In this document: positions 48,725 through 58,956 of the stretch, in pieces
Position numbering within the stretch: the stretch's first letter is position 1
How the letters are laid out: every line of letters begins with the position of its first letter
NCBI GenBank assembly: GCA_034008185.1
Contig: CM067084.1
Location: forward strand, 15,085,385 to 15,149,384
Length of the DNA stretch: 64,000 nucleotides
Direction of reading: 5' to 3'
Source: Gorsachius magnificus
Taxonomy: Eukaryota; Chordata; Aves; Pelecaniformes; Ardeidae
Made by a program: the position numbers and the translations under genes
Notes under the pieces: generated by a model
What the model was told of the DNA's origin: nothing
Seen by the model: the letters and a program-made list of their open reading frames with translations, nothing else
Database searches by the model: none

Positions 48725-51423
48725 ATGTGCACATGTTTATGTGTACAAAACTTTATGTGTACAAAAATTCCTGACCCTAACAGTCCATGTGACTCTACCC
48801 TCACGGGGAATCTTTTACTGAATAAGCAGCAAGTTCTCTTGTCCTCAATCACTGCAACAGCAATAATAATAAAACCAACAATAACAAAACCACAAAAGCA
48901 CTCCCAATATATGTACAGCGCCTTGCCAGGACAGACCCTCTTCAGGCACTCCCCATACTTTCCCTGATGATCTTTCTCAGAACTCAGGATTTTCCAGACC
49001 TTGACCACAGCACAGCCTCTAGGGCTGATATATTCTTGCACATTTACTGGCATCATCTGCAGTTTCACACGGCTAGTAGCATTCTACACCTCACCTCTCA
49101 TTTTTGTAGATACCCAAAAGAATCCACTTTTTTGCTTAGAGAGCAATTATTGAGACACAGCACAATCCCTGGTAATGTTTCTCGTGGAACAGACTTCATT
49201 AAGTTACTCAAAATCCATGTCCCACAGTTCAACTCCGAAGAATTCTGACAACTGGACAGGAGGCTACCTCCTCAGTAAATTCATGACTGCATACATATAC
49301 TCAACAACTATGTTAACCAGAGTATGTGAAACACAGAAAATTTTCTACATTACTTATACATCTCTATGTTTACCTGCTCAGCCTGTACTATTAAACTTTC
49401 AGAATTCCTGTTGGAGGTAGCTACAAAATGTCACAGTCAGCCTGCTGGAAATTTTCAGCAAAGGGTCCTCCAGAAATTTCTTTTTCCTTTTTGTTTAAAT
49501 GGAGGTATAGAACTGCTGCCAGGTATACCTGAAATACATACAAAGTAGTTCCACTAAAGTTAGCCAGGCATTCCACTTATTAAGGCTACACTACAGCTAC
49601 ACAAAATGATCCCTCACCAGCTACAGATTTCAGGAAAAATTCTCCTTGTCCAATGTACTTTTGATGGCACAAACCTGGCAAAAGCACCTCTGCTGCTTCT
49701 TATTCAAAATCTTTTGTATGCAAAAAAAAGGTTGTGTCCAGTATAACATGAAAAAGAGGGTGTTTACAGGTTAACTCAGGCAAGGGAGGGGCACAGGAGA
49801 CCGTATCTCTACAGGGGGATCTCATGCAAACCCTATCAGCAGCATACATTAGAATACGCCCCTTCCTGCTCCTGTATGCAGACTGGAGTCCCCAAATCAG
49901 ACAGCACAGATGTCTTACCCCAGCACTTCTCTCTACTGTACTTGAGCACACATAGGAAGGAATAGAAAGCCACAGTCAATTATTTGAATAGCATTAAAAC
50001 ATGATTATAAAGTGACTTCTGAGAGCACAACCTAGTGCTTTGAAAGTCTGTCAACAGACCCATGTCTTTCTATGAAGAGAACAAGTACTATCAACAAAAA
50101 CTCTCCAGTTTATCTCCAACATGGTTGCTTCCAGCCATCCAGCCTCGTTCAATGCTGCAGGAATGTTTATGAGACAGAAAGATATTTCAGGTGTTGGTGT
50201 GTGTCTATTTAAGCTTTGCTTCTTTGCACAGACTGCTGAAGAACAGAAGCAGTCCTACTGATTTTTGACAATTCACTGCAAGGTGCTTTCATAGTCTTGT
50301 TTGAAATGGTGTGAAATGGCCCGGCAGCGGTGATCACACCTACTGTCTGTCTAAAAAAAGACAGACACACATTGTTAATAATACCCTGGGCCCTTCAGGC
50401 CTTTCACACCCTGTATCGTGTTTACCATCTACAATATTCCGTCTGGTTTCATTTATAGGTTAGGCTTCTATAGACAGGAAAACACGCTGGCTGCTGCTGA
50501 CCCTACTTCTAGCATGTACAAGTGGAAGGGGAATAGAAAACACAAGTGGATACAAATAATATTTTAAAGGCCTGAAGGATGACTTTGCACAAGAAAGGGT
50601 TTAAGGGTTAAAAATGCCTAAGGTTTTACTGCCAGGCTTTCGATTTTCATCATATTGAAACTGGTTTTCCCTGTTTAGGAGAGAGAGGCTAATGCAACTT
50701 GTGGCTGAATCCTTCAATGTTCATTCATCTTTATGTTAAGCGAGAACAAGTCTTTTGGTTTGACCAAGATGGCTAATGTGTATAAAAACAGGGGTGATCC
50801 ATACTTCTAACTTCTGTTCCACACCATAAGGTGCAGATATTAACTTTTAAATGTTTTGTAGAAACCGTAAACATTGCAATTATTACCCCAGGAAGTACAG
50901 TAACATTGCAATTTTCAGCCTCCAGTAATTAAAAGCAGATGTGCTTTTACATTTTGGTAAATTTAAAATCAATGTAGTATAAGCAACATTGTTACTTTGG
51001 GTGACAAAGCAGTTCTGCTAAGGGTCTATAATATCATGAATGACATTGAAAAGGGAAAGAATAACCATCCACTGGTTTTGTTCGTAGTAAATAGATGAAG
51101 AGGACAATGAATAAAGCCTATTAGACAGCAGACTAAAAAAAAAAAGATAAAAGAGATCTTGAGCTATGGAACTCATGTCTTCAGTGTGTCGTACAGGTCA
51201 GGTCTGCACAGCTGAAAAGGCAGTACATTTGAAAAGGTTTGAATACAAAGGGAGGAGGATGACATCTGCCCTACGCTCATCTTTTTCCTAAGGCTGTTAC
51301 TAGCGTTGCTGGCTGTAGGGTACCAGGTTTAGTGGGCTCTCAGTATTTTCACTTTTTGCACGTTATTCACAAATGGAGCTAGCTATTGTATAAACTCAGC
51401 TACCTAGCTGGGGTATTTGTTAG
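48725..51423. other. Gene-poor stretch
   Basis: An A-rich low-complexity patch with AATAAT and AACAAT units lies at about 48858-48895, and a hairpin lies at 50344-50367. I see no supported gene. Confidence 0.5.
50344..50367. repeat. Inverted repeat, 9-bp arms and A6 loop
   Basis: TGTCTGTCT and AGACAGACA are exact reverse complements separated by six A residues. Confidence 0.9.
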
Positions 51424-51670
51424 AAATTGGAAATTCAGAGCTTGAAGGGACCTGCAGAGACTATTTAATACAACCTTCTTCGCACTGTGCTGGGAAGAGG
51501 GGTATTTTGTGTAATCTGTTTTTAAAAGTAATCTCCACCGAGTAAGGTTCCAACAGCAGTTTGGGTAGTTTGCTTTTCCCTTCTTGTACTTATTAACATT
51601 TCTCTGCTATCTGTTCTAAAACTTACTTCTTGCATATTAAGGCAATTCCTTCTCATCTTTCCTATACTGG
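51424..51670 (-). mobile_element. Old, degenerate CR1-family remnant
   Basis: Read on the minus strand, the block ends with a sequence like TAGTCTCTGCAGGTCCCTTC then AAGCTCTGAATTTCC, as in old CR1/L3-type 3' ends (GATCTCTGAAGGTCCCTTCC ... CTCTGATATTC). The upstream part contains ATTAATAAGTACAAGAAGGG-like and CTGTTGGAACC-like stretches compatible with a decayed CR1 body. Divergence is high, so the family is a judgement. Confidence 0.5.
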
Positions 51671-53092
51671 AAAAAAAAAAGTATGAATAAACTAACTTAA
51701 AATGGTCTTACCATTCCAATGAATGTAAGGGCCATCAAACCATAGGCAGCATGTACTGCTGGTCTGACTTCCATGCCCCCAGTTTCTGCAAATCAGGGCT
51801 CTCCTGATTTCCACACACTTCTCCCTTTCCATTTTAAAAAACATTTCACCTCCCCTGTCTCATGCCAATCCCCTCTGATTTTTCTGTCACATGCGCCCCA
51901 TTTCCAAATTGGAGCCACAGAACACAGTTAACTTTTCTGTTGCCTTACTGTCTGAACCTACTCTTTCAATACCAACTCCCCAGAGTTTCCCAGCAAGCTG
52001 CTGCTGCTGCCTACCCCATCGGCACGCAAGGCCTGTCGGTCTCTCTGCTGAGCAGCACGCAATGGAACCGCAGCGCCATGAGCCAACAGACGGCGTTGTG
52101 GGTGCATGTCTCAGGCCATATGTTGCACAAGTAATTCCAAGTTCACGGGTAGTTTTAGCTCCTAAGTAGTCAGCATCCGCTCTTGTGGGACTGGTCACCC
52201 AAGCTAGAGGAAATTTTTTTGATTACTTCAGCACCCGCAAACATTTAAAAAAGTGCAATAACAAAACGTGAACACCAAATAACAAATAGTAAATATTGTT
52301 TCTAGTACACAAATTCTGTAAAAGTTCAGATAAAATACAACCACTCTGAAAATAAAAGCAGAAACATTCACATAGAGCTTGCAAACATCAATTAATAAGT
52401 ATTGTAAACATGGTTTATATGAATTGTTCCTGGTAAATGATCAAATGTTTGTTATTCTTACTTCCCCTGCATTCAACTAACACTGTTTGTTGCCCACGGC
52501 AATCTTGATCTAGGATCTAGAAAAGCATTTAAGCACTTACTGAACTTCTATTTAACAGAAGGAAAACAGAAGATGCACATTAAAAAAAACACATAGGAAG
52601 CAGCTATAGCACAACTCTCCCACCCTAAATGCTATTGCTGCAGATATTATAATTACCTCACTCTTAAACACAGAATAAACACACAGAAATGAAAAAGATA
52701 TCTTTATCTGTTGAGCAGATGGAAGAAGTGGTGAACTTTCAAATACTCTTCTGCACTTTGTTCACCGAAGTCAACTGCAAATACCCCTTTGGCTTTCACG
52801 AAGTCGGTGCAGACCCTGGCAAAAAACTGCTTTTGCTTGTAGAGAATGTCTACCAGTACCTAAAATTGAAAGCTGGCATAGCCTTCTTCTCTCCTGTTAC
52901 TGGGAAAAATAATACTGGCTTGAGAAGATTTACAAACAGAATCTGTTTATGCTGGTAAGCTGGGTTTGACCCCAGCCACATTTTGGAAGCTAGAGCCTTC
53001 CAGGAGCCATTTCCCATAGGTAGTTCACACAAGCATAAAAAAGGACTATTCCAGCTAGACTCAACAGTAGCAATGCTCCTGTGCAGGATTAA
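51671..53092. other. Stretch downstream of the membrane-protein gene, no firm gene
   Basis: Overlapping frames of about 90-103 codons occur near 51.86-52.2 kb on both strands without recognisable content. This region follows the putative poly(A) site of the minus-strand gene to its right. Confidence 0.45.
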
Positions 53093-53098
53093 TTTATT
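53093..53098 (-). terminator. Poly(A) signal AATAAA of the membrane-protein gene (candidate)
   Basis: An exact AATAAA on the minus strand, about 55 bases after the TGA stop at 53152. It is the first such hexamer after the stop and would give a very short 3' untranslated region. A more distal signal may be used instead. Confidence 0.5.
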
Positions 53099-53151
53099 AG
53101 AACAGAAAGAGCCTAAGTGTGCCATTTTCTGTAACTAGGATCTCTTCAATT

Positions 53152-53241
53152 TCAAGAATTTAACTTGTTTGAAGATACAGCTCTTTTGAGAGTGCTGTTT
53201 ATATAGCTACATTTGAGAGGACTTCCCTTTCTTCTTTCTCC
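53152..53241 (-). CDS. Exon 5: cytoplasmic tail and stop
   Basis: A strong acceptor (CTTATGTCCTTTTCAG) is followed by 29 sense codons and TGA, entered in phase 0 as required by exon 4. The tail starts GERRKGSPLK and is basic and Ser-rich (about eight Lys/Arg). It contains one Cys and one Tyr but no YxxF-type sorting or ITIM motif that I can see. Confidence 0.65.
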   Translation of the reverse strand, partial: GERRKGSPLKCSYINSTLKRAVSSNKLNS

Positions 53242-56200
53242 CTGAAAAGGACATAAGAAAAACATGAAAAATATTACTGAAATTAAGAGTAGGATGGAAA
53301 TACACCTCATTGCAATATATAACAGATCAAATACACAGCAAAGGCTGTAAAATACCAATGATTAAGTTTCCCAGAGTCCCCAGTATCACACAGTTCTAAG
53401 AACTGGATTTAGTTCTGGTATTGATGAGGAAAGAGATGATAAGGCTTGAGGCTGTGCAGCAGTTTGCCCTTTCTCTTGTTACGCTACAGGCGAAGCATGC
53501 CACATTAGGAGGCATTTAAGAACCTCCCTGGTTTTAATGTTTGCCCTGGTTTTAATGCTTTACTGAAGAGCACTGACTGATATTCCTTTGGGCAACAGGA
53601 TTTTCTTGATAGCTGACATTCCAAGTTATTTTGGAGTGATTTGAAATGCTCACTGAAAAAGGGAAAATTACTGACTCGAAGTCCCATGGTAAGTGTGGTT
53701 CTGCCACGTGGGTGCACAGACCAAAGGGTCATGGAACAGCTCTCCCGCTGTCATTGTAACGCCCTTTCAAAAGTCCAGTCACGTTGGTTCTCATGTGTTG
53801 AAATTTTCTTTAAGGAGACTTCAGGTTCACCAGAGAGGGCAGAATTACTTTCAGCTGAACTTCCCTGTGCAAGAAATACAGATCTTTTATTATCACTGCA
53901 GTATGCATCTGAGCTACACAAATACAAAATCAATGTTGTACTAGAATATCAGTATCAGTTCTGCTGATATTTTTCCTTATATTACCTTGTTTCACTAATA
54001 CAGTAGACTATTTTTGCATAGCTGAATCTATAGCAAGTGTTACTGCATTTATTCTTATTACTCCTCAGGCAGATAAAACTTGCTTGAACTGTTCAATTGT
54101 CATTTCTGATACAGGACCTTTGATGATGAAAACTGTCATTAAAGGGAGAATAAAACTGCAAACTGGGAACCATTCCTACTAAAATGTGAGCAGGTACTAT
54201 CAGGGAAGGGAGGTCGGCTGAGGTAAATTAAACCTTGATTACAAGATGATTAATATCAAGAATGCCATCCAGTGGCAAAAAAATCCCAGTGGAAAAGCAA
54301 CTACAATTTGCAAATGTTGCAAACATCAGAAATCTGAGTGAAAAATGAAAAAATTGGGAAGATGACACTTCATATTCTATAATATATGCAGATAAATATA
54401 CATAAACAAATATCCAAAGGCAAAAACTTGGACATACCTTCGATTTTTTCTGTGCACAGCAAATACCAATAGTTATAAGAATACAAATGAACACAAAGGA
54501 AATGCTGATTCCTGCCACTAGAAGAGCAAAAAGAAAGATACCCATGACTTCAAGCTATTAAGGAAAAAATTAATACCTACATTTGTGGTAGATAATTATG
54601 CAGCATGAAATGGTTATGTGTGACACTAAAATCTCGGTCTTTATTTTTCCTACAAACAAAAAACCTCATTTGAGTCTGGATTTGTACAGAAATGAACCGA
54701 GCATATTACAGCTCATTACAGTCAATGATTTTTTGGCAGTGCAAAGGATGTGCTGTATTCATCTCCAACCTTAATATACCAACAGTTACTGCTGCTCACA
54801 ATATTATTGGTGCTACAGATTTTACTGAAACAAAAAGCCCCAAATACTAGTATATAATACTAAAGTAAGTTACTATGGTTTAGTCTAGCAGAGTGATATG
54901 CTTATTACTCAAATCACCAGAGAAATTCCATGATTTGCAATTAAGGAATGTCTTTAATACTCTCTTACAAAAGCAGAGGTTTTCAGGCTAGTGTAGGCAA
55001 GTCCATACAAAGCTTTTGTTTTCTATAACCAATTGCAGTAAAAGAAATTAAAAGTTCAAAACTCAGGTAAAGAAAAGAATTATTTAAGCAGAAGTATATA
55101 TATTAAAGTGGTCAACTTACCTATTGGAGCTGCCAATGGATGATTTCCTGTTGAAAAATTGAAAAATGGAAATTAGAAACATGAGAAAACTGTACAACTA
55201 TGTAGAATGTAACTAAAGCTGTTTTCCCTACCTTTCTTTTGGTGATTACAAAGCACTGAATTTACAGTCAGGTGTTAAAAGGAAGCTGACTCATTATTTC
55301 CTGCCAAAATAATAGATGGCAGCTCTTTACTACTCTGTACCTATGTTCACCATACTTGTATGCTGATTTCTCTTTACCTCCTTCATATGTGCTTTGTCTG
55401 TTTGGCAGAGTGCGACGGAGCGCTCTCATATATTGAGCGACCTGTGCATTTACATATATTTATAATTAGCATAACTAAGTCCAAGTCAGAACAGCAGCCT
55501 TCTTCAGATCCTGCCATACTGAACGAGGAAGGAGGAAGCAGGCAGATAACAGTTGCTGCCAAAGGTTTCCTCCTCCTTTTTGCCTTTCTTCCATCTTCAC
55601 CGCTGAGCTTTGAGTAGCGTCTTGGCATAAGAAGCCCAAAGACATGAGGATGAAAGAGGGCAGGTAAAATTCCTGACTTTTCAGCTGGCAACATTGCCCT
55701 CGCAGCTGCTTCAGAGACCACCACCACACAATGCCTCACAAATGCAGGAACTGAGAAAGCATTAGCGTTCTGAAGCCCTGGCTTGTACCTATAAGGTTTC
55801 ATGCAGCTTGTAGCTGGGATCGTAAGAGCAAAGATGGGGCTTGTGAAAGCAGTCACTTGGTAAAGCCTCTAGAAAGGTCTGCAGGAGCAGGGTATCGCTT
55901 GAGACAGACACAGAGGCAGGTGCTGTTGACCCCGCACAGAGGGGCGTCGCGGAAAGAATCAAGACACTTGGCAGGTCTGTGGGGCCTTTTTCTGCCATTT
56001 TCTTTCCCATCGGTTTTCTTCCCCTAGCACAGAATACCAAGCTTCCCGCTGATCATGGAAAGGGCCTGACATTTTATACTAAGTGACATATTTTCTGCTT
56101 CTTGACAGACAATGATTCAGGCTGTGCTATTTGAGATGTCTGAAATATTCTTTGTGCTTCAGCTTCCATTTCTGCAGAAACAGGGGAAACTTGTTTACAT

Positions 56201-58941
56201 CAATCACAGGGTTATATTGCTGCTAAATTGGTTTGTGTTTGCAATTTTTTTTTTTTAAGGCTTTTGGATAGAAAGAGTCATTGGGAGGAAAACAACAGGG
56301 GAAAAATGGCACAGGCTTGGGTGTACCCAATGAGGGAAGAACTAACTCAGGATTTGGAGGAAGCAACAAAATAAAAAAAAACCCACACCTGGAATGTGAT
56401 TGCTCCCATGTTGTGGTGTTTCCAATTCAGGAGCTTGCGTGACATTGGAAGCAGGTGAGAAACTATATGATGATGTTGTGGTGTTTGCAGCAACATCCCT
56501 GTTGTTACAAATATATCCTAAAATTAAAAAAAAAAACATATTATTGCTGGAGTATGTCATACCAGTTATTATTAAAGTTGTTTGATAATGTCTGTTATAA
56601 AATCCTGCTTTCAAATGCTCATAACTTGGACAACCTTGCCTGCTGTTTTATGTTTGCAGTGTTTCCCTCCATCCTGCTTTTCTGTATGAATACTTCAGTT
56701 GAAATTGTTAAGACATCTCTCAGAAAAAATTTTTGAAAAACAAGACTGTCATTTACTCAGCTACCACACCCCCCCCCCCCCCCCCCCCTATTTTCACAGA
56801 TATCCTTCTCAGATATTGTTTCCTTGCTTTGGAGTAAGAAAATGAAAGCCATAAAGGAACAGTAGCGGAGCTATAGCCTTTACTAGATTTGGGCACTCTG
56901 CAAAAATTAGCCAAACCATTTTCATTTGCTTTGATGCGGCTCGATAACATACAGCAGCTAAATTCACCTGGGATGTTTATTGATAACGCATCCTCGTTCT
57001 CACTTTTCCTCTTGCCCTATATGTTTCTCAAATGGGAAGCAACCACATTAATACAGATGATGACACTTGTTAGCTTGCTTTAGTTAATAAATGAAAACAC
57101 CCTTTCTTTCACATTACTCCTCAACTTCAGTTGCAAACTAATGAAAAAAAATTTTGGAGAGGGATGAACGATACTTTTCCTGAACTTTTTCTGAATGACA
57201 TGAAGAGAGGAAAACTGTACCCTTTGTTAAGTTATGGGAGCATTAAGCAGACACTTTCTTACACAGCCTCAGTTGTGACATGAAAAACAAAACAAAACCA
57301 AGTTTAGCCAGTGAAGTTCCAGGAGGTTCCATGCAGGAAATAATCAGCTCTGAAACACCACAGGGGGACAAAGCTCTGCCACGTGAGATTCTTGGATGTA
57401 CAAGTTAAAAAAAATTAAAATCACCAAACATGTTACATAATTCCGGTGTCCCCCAAGATCTCCTTATCTGTAAAGTTCTGCTTAGAATTATAGCATCATC
57501 TCCAGGAATAACATCCACAGCTTCTCTGGAAGGGAGCAAACAGATGCACCCACGATGCTGCAATTAAAAAAGAACTGCAGTTATGGGCGGACACTGCCTC
57601 TCTCTCCGAGAATATGCCTCGCTTGGTAGCAACAGGCTTAAGTTGCTCAGTGGTTAGGAGAAAAACTTGCTTTGTCACTGTGAAGATTTTATAGGACTCT
57701 GCCAAGCAGAGCGCAGCTCCACGGCATGGGCCTGATGATATGCATATCTCCGTGACCTCCTTTGAAAAGGGATGGCTTAAATTCTCAGTCAGGCTTGTGC
57801 TCTTGAGAGCAAGTGTACGTTCGTGATAAGAACGTCCGTTAGCCAACCCCCTCCACCTCTTAAAACCTTCTTAAATTCTCCCTTTGTTGCTGCCTTTAGT
57901 GGGACAGAGGTGTAAAGAAGGAAGTACCTTATGTCTTCACACCAATCTATACCTAATTTTTTCTTTTTTCACAAGGAAACCGTGTTCTAGTGAAAATTTA
58001 TGACACGGATTCAATCAGTCACAAATTCTAACTGCTAAATATAAAATCCCTTCGTTATTGTCTAATATTAGACACAAATGATGTAAGGGGTCTCTCAGAT
58101 CATATCCAGTCACAAATTCTGAGTATTAAACGCAAACATTTTCATTAGACAGAAATGCTGTGAAGGGCTGGGGTCCTGACAGTCCTAATAATGCAAAAGG
58201 TGCAGTTGGGAAGAAGTTAATGAAACTTGCGGAGTGGGATACCACCCCTTCTCACTTCTAATCAGCAAATTTACAAAGGTTTTGTGGGACGATTAGGAAA
58301 ACCTGGTGCTTATTGTTAAATGGCCTGAAATCATTCCATTTTTTGCTTTCTTTGCAGCATCATTGAGACACTGTCACTGTACCTGTAACTAGCAAAGCTG
58401 ACAAATAAAAAAAAGGGGGATGAGCTGCATGTGTTGTCATAGTTCTACTATTGATTGTTAGAACATTGGTCATTATTGATATTAACATTTATTTTCATCA
58501 TTCATTAATGAATCTAAGATGAGCAATGTTGCAAGAAGTCTTACCTTATGTGTGTCTTTCTGTACCTGCAGAGGACTTCTTTAAAATACAACAACCTGAC
58601 TTATTCTTGAAGTTTTATTATTAGAGGCACCTCAGATGTTTGTATGACAAAATAATTGCATGCTTTTTAAGTGAGTTATAGCTCACTGATAGAGATGTAA
58701 CTAATGTAATCATTCGTGTGGTACCCTTACAGTAATGCATAGAGGAAACACCTTCAATGATTGTACAACAATTTATACATCAAATCATAAAAATTAACAT
58801 TTAGAATATACTTAGGAATATCTTCAAAAAGCAATTACGAGTATTGAAGAGAAAGTAATAGCTGAGAAAACAAATATAAATAAATGTTCGCTCACCTGTA
58901 AACAACAGAATGAACACAGGTACTGTCCTACACATCTTCAT
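53152..58941 (-). CDS. Spliced gene for a small Ser/Thr-rich type I membrane glycoprotein (unnamed)
   Basis: I do not recognise the family. Five coding exons join in frame, minus strand: 58941-58896, 56517-56389, 55147-55121, 54547-54438 and 53241-53152. All introns are GT-AG, with junction phases 1, 1, 1, 0. The product is 133 residues. Residues 1 to about 19 form a signal peptide (basic start, then VPVFILLFTG). Residues 20-67 form a short ectodomain rich in Thr, Ser, Asn and Pro, with sequons at N27 (NTT) and N40 (NVT) and many possible O-glycosylation sites. Residues 69-98 are a strongly hydrophobic membrane helix ending in two Cys, which may be palmitoylated (inference). A KKSK stop-transfer motif and a 29-residue basic tail follow. 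There is no Ig, EGF, lectin or ITAM-like feature. The likely role is a cell-surface mucin-like glycoprotein, inferred only from architecture. An upstream non-coding exon is expected because the first coding exon has an acceptor. Confidence 0.7.
53242..54437 (-). other. Intron 4 of the membrane-protein gene
   Basis: The donor is AAG then GTATGT, and the acceptor lies before 53241. I see no additional exon or repeat; the frames of 75-108 codons inside (53.5-53.97 kb, both strands) look like chance. Confidence 0.55.
54438..54547 (-). CDS. Exon 4: transmembrane helix and KKSK stop-transfer
   Basis: Enters in phase 1 and leaves in phase 0 (donor AAG then GTATGT). It encodes about 30 consecutive apolar residues (from MGIFLFALLVAG to ITIGICC) followed by AQKKSK. 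Two acceptors are possible 12 bases apart. The upstream one (TTAATAG) would bring in a TGA in the required phase, so the downstream one (CTTGAAG, exon starting at 54547) is chosen. That choice is the weakest junction in the model. Confidence 0.7.
54548..55120 (-). other. Intron 3 of the membrane-protein gene
   Basis: Donor GTAAGT after CCAATAG. No recognised content. Confidence 0.55.
55121..55147 (-). CDS. Exon 3: 27-base micro-exon of the ectodomain
   Basis: A pyrimidine-rich acceptor (TTTTTCAATTTTTCAACAG) and a consensus GTAAGT donor bound exactly 27 bases, phase 1 to phase 1. It adds the membrane-proximal NHPLAAPI segment. Being a multiple of three and symmetric in phase, it could be skipped without a frameshift, so alternative splicing is possible. 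Confidence 0.6.
   Translation of the reverse strand, partial: EIIHWQLQ
55148..56388 (-). other. Intron 2 of the membrane-protein gene, with a long unexplained frame
   Basis: It contains a 157-codon minus-strand frame at 55383-55856, among the longest frames in the window outside the LTR, overlapping an 83-codon frame in another phase. GC content is moderately raised and a few CpGs are present near 55.41 and 55.94 kb. I recognise no domain. Confidence 0.45.
56389..56517 (-). CDS. Exon 2: Ser/Thr-rich ectodomain
   Basis: The acceptor has a long T tract ending TTTTAG and the donor is CCAG then GTGTGG. The 129 bases, phase 1 to phase 1, encode residues 17-58 (with split glycines at both ends). 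NTTTSS and SNVTQAP contain the two N-glycosylation sequons. A 14-base string (AAACACCACAACAT) occurs twice within the exon, 65 bases apart and in different frames. Confidence 0.7.
56518..58895 (-). other. Intron 1 (between coding exons) of the membrane-protein gene
   Basis: It holds a C20 run at 56769-56788 about 250 bases before exon 2, and a 116-codon minus-strand frame at 57496-57846 with no recognisable domain. A strong donor-like GTAAGA near 58543 would follow a 21-base candidate exon that carries a stop in the needed phase, so it is not included. Confidence 0.5.
56769..56788. repeat. Poly-C run (C20; G20 on the gene's strand)
   Basis: Twenty consecutive C residues, so G20 in the primary transcript, inside intron 1. 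Runs of this length are error-prone in sequencing; on the transcript a G20 tract could form a G-quadruplex (inference). Confidence 0.95.
58896..58941 (-). CDS. Exon 1 (first coding exon): start codon and signal peptide
   Basis: An ATG at 58941-58939, with a second in-frame ATG two codons on, starts MKMCRTVPVFILLFT. The donor ACAG then GTGAGC leaves phase 1, matching exon 2. Fifteen bases before the ATG is a strong acceptor (ATTTTCCCCTTTGCCAG, exon start 58956), so translation begins near the 5' edge of the second transcript exon. The basic-then-hydrophobic pattern fits a secretory signal. Confidence 0.7.
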
Positions 58942-58956
58942 TTTTTCCTTTTGAAT

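Noticed and set aside
48607..49068. 153-codon minus-strand frame with an apparent TM helix
   Set aside because: It runs through a CR1 3' tail and an AATAAT-type low-complexity patch. Both strands are open across the same region, and I see no splice structure.
58543..58563. 21-base candidate micro-exon with a GTAAGA donor in intron 1
   Set aside because: In the phase set by exon 1 it contains a TAA stop, and its acceptor lacks a pyrimidine tract.
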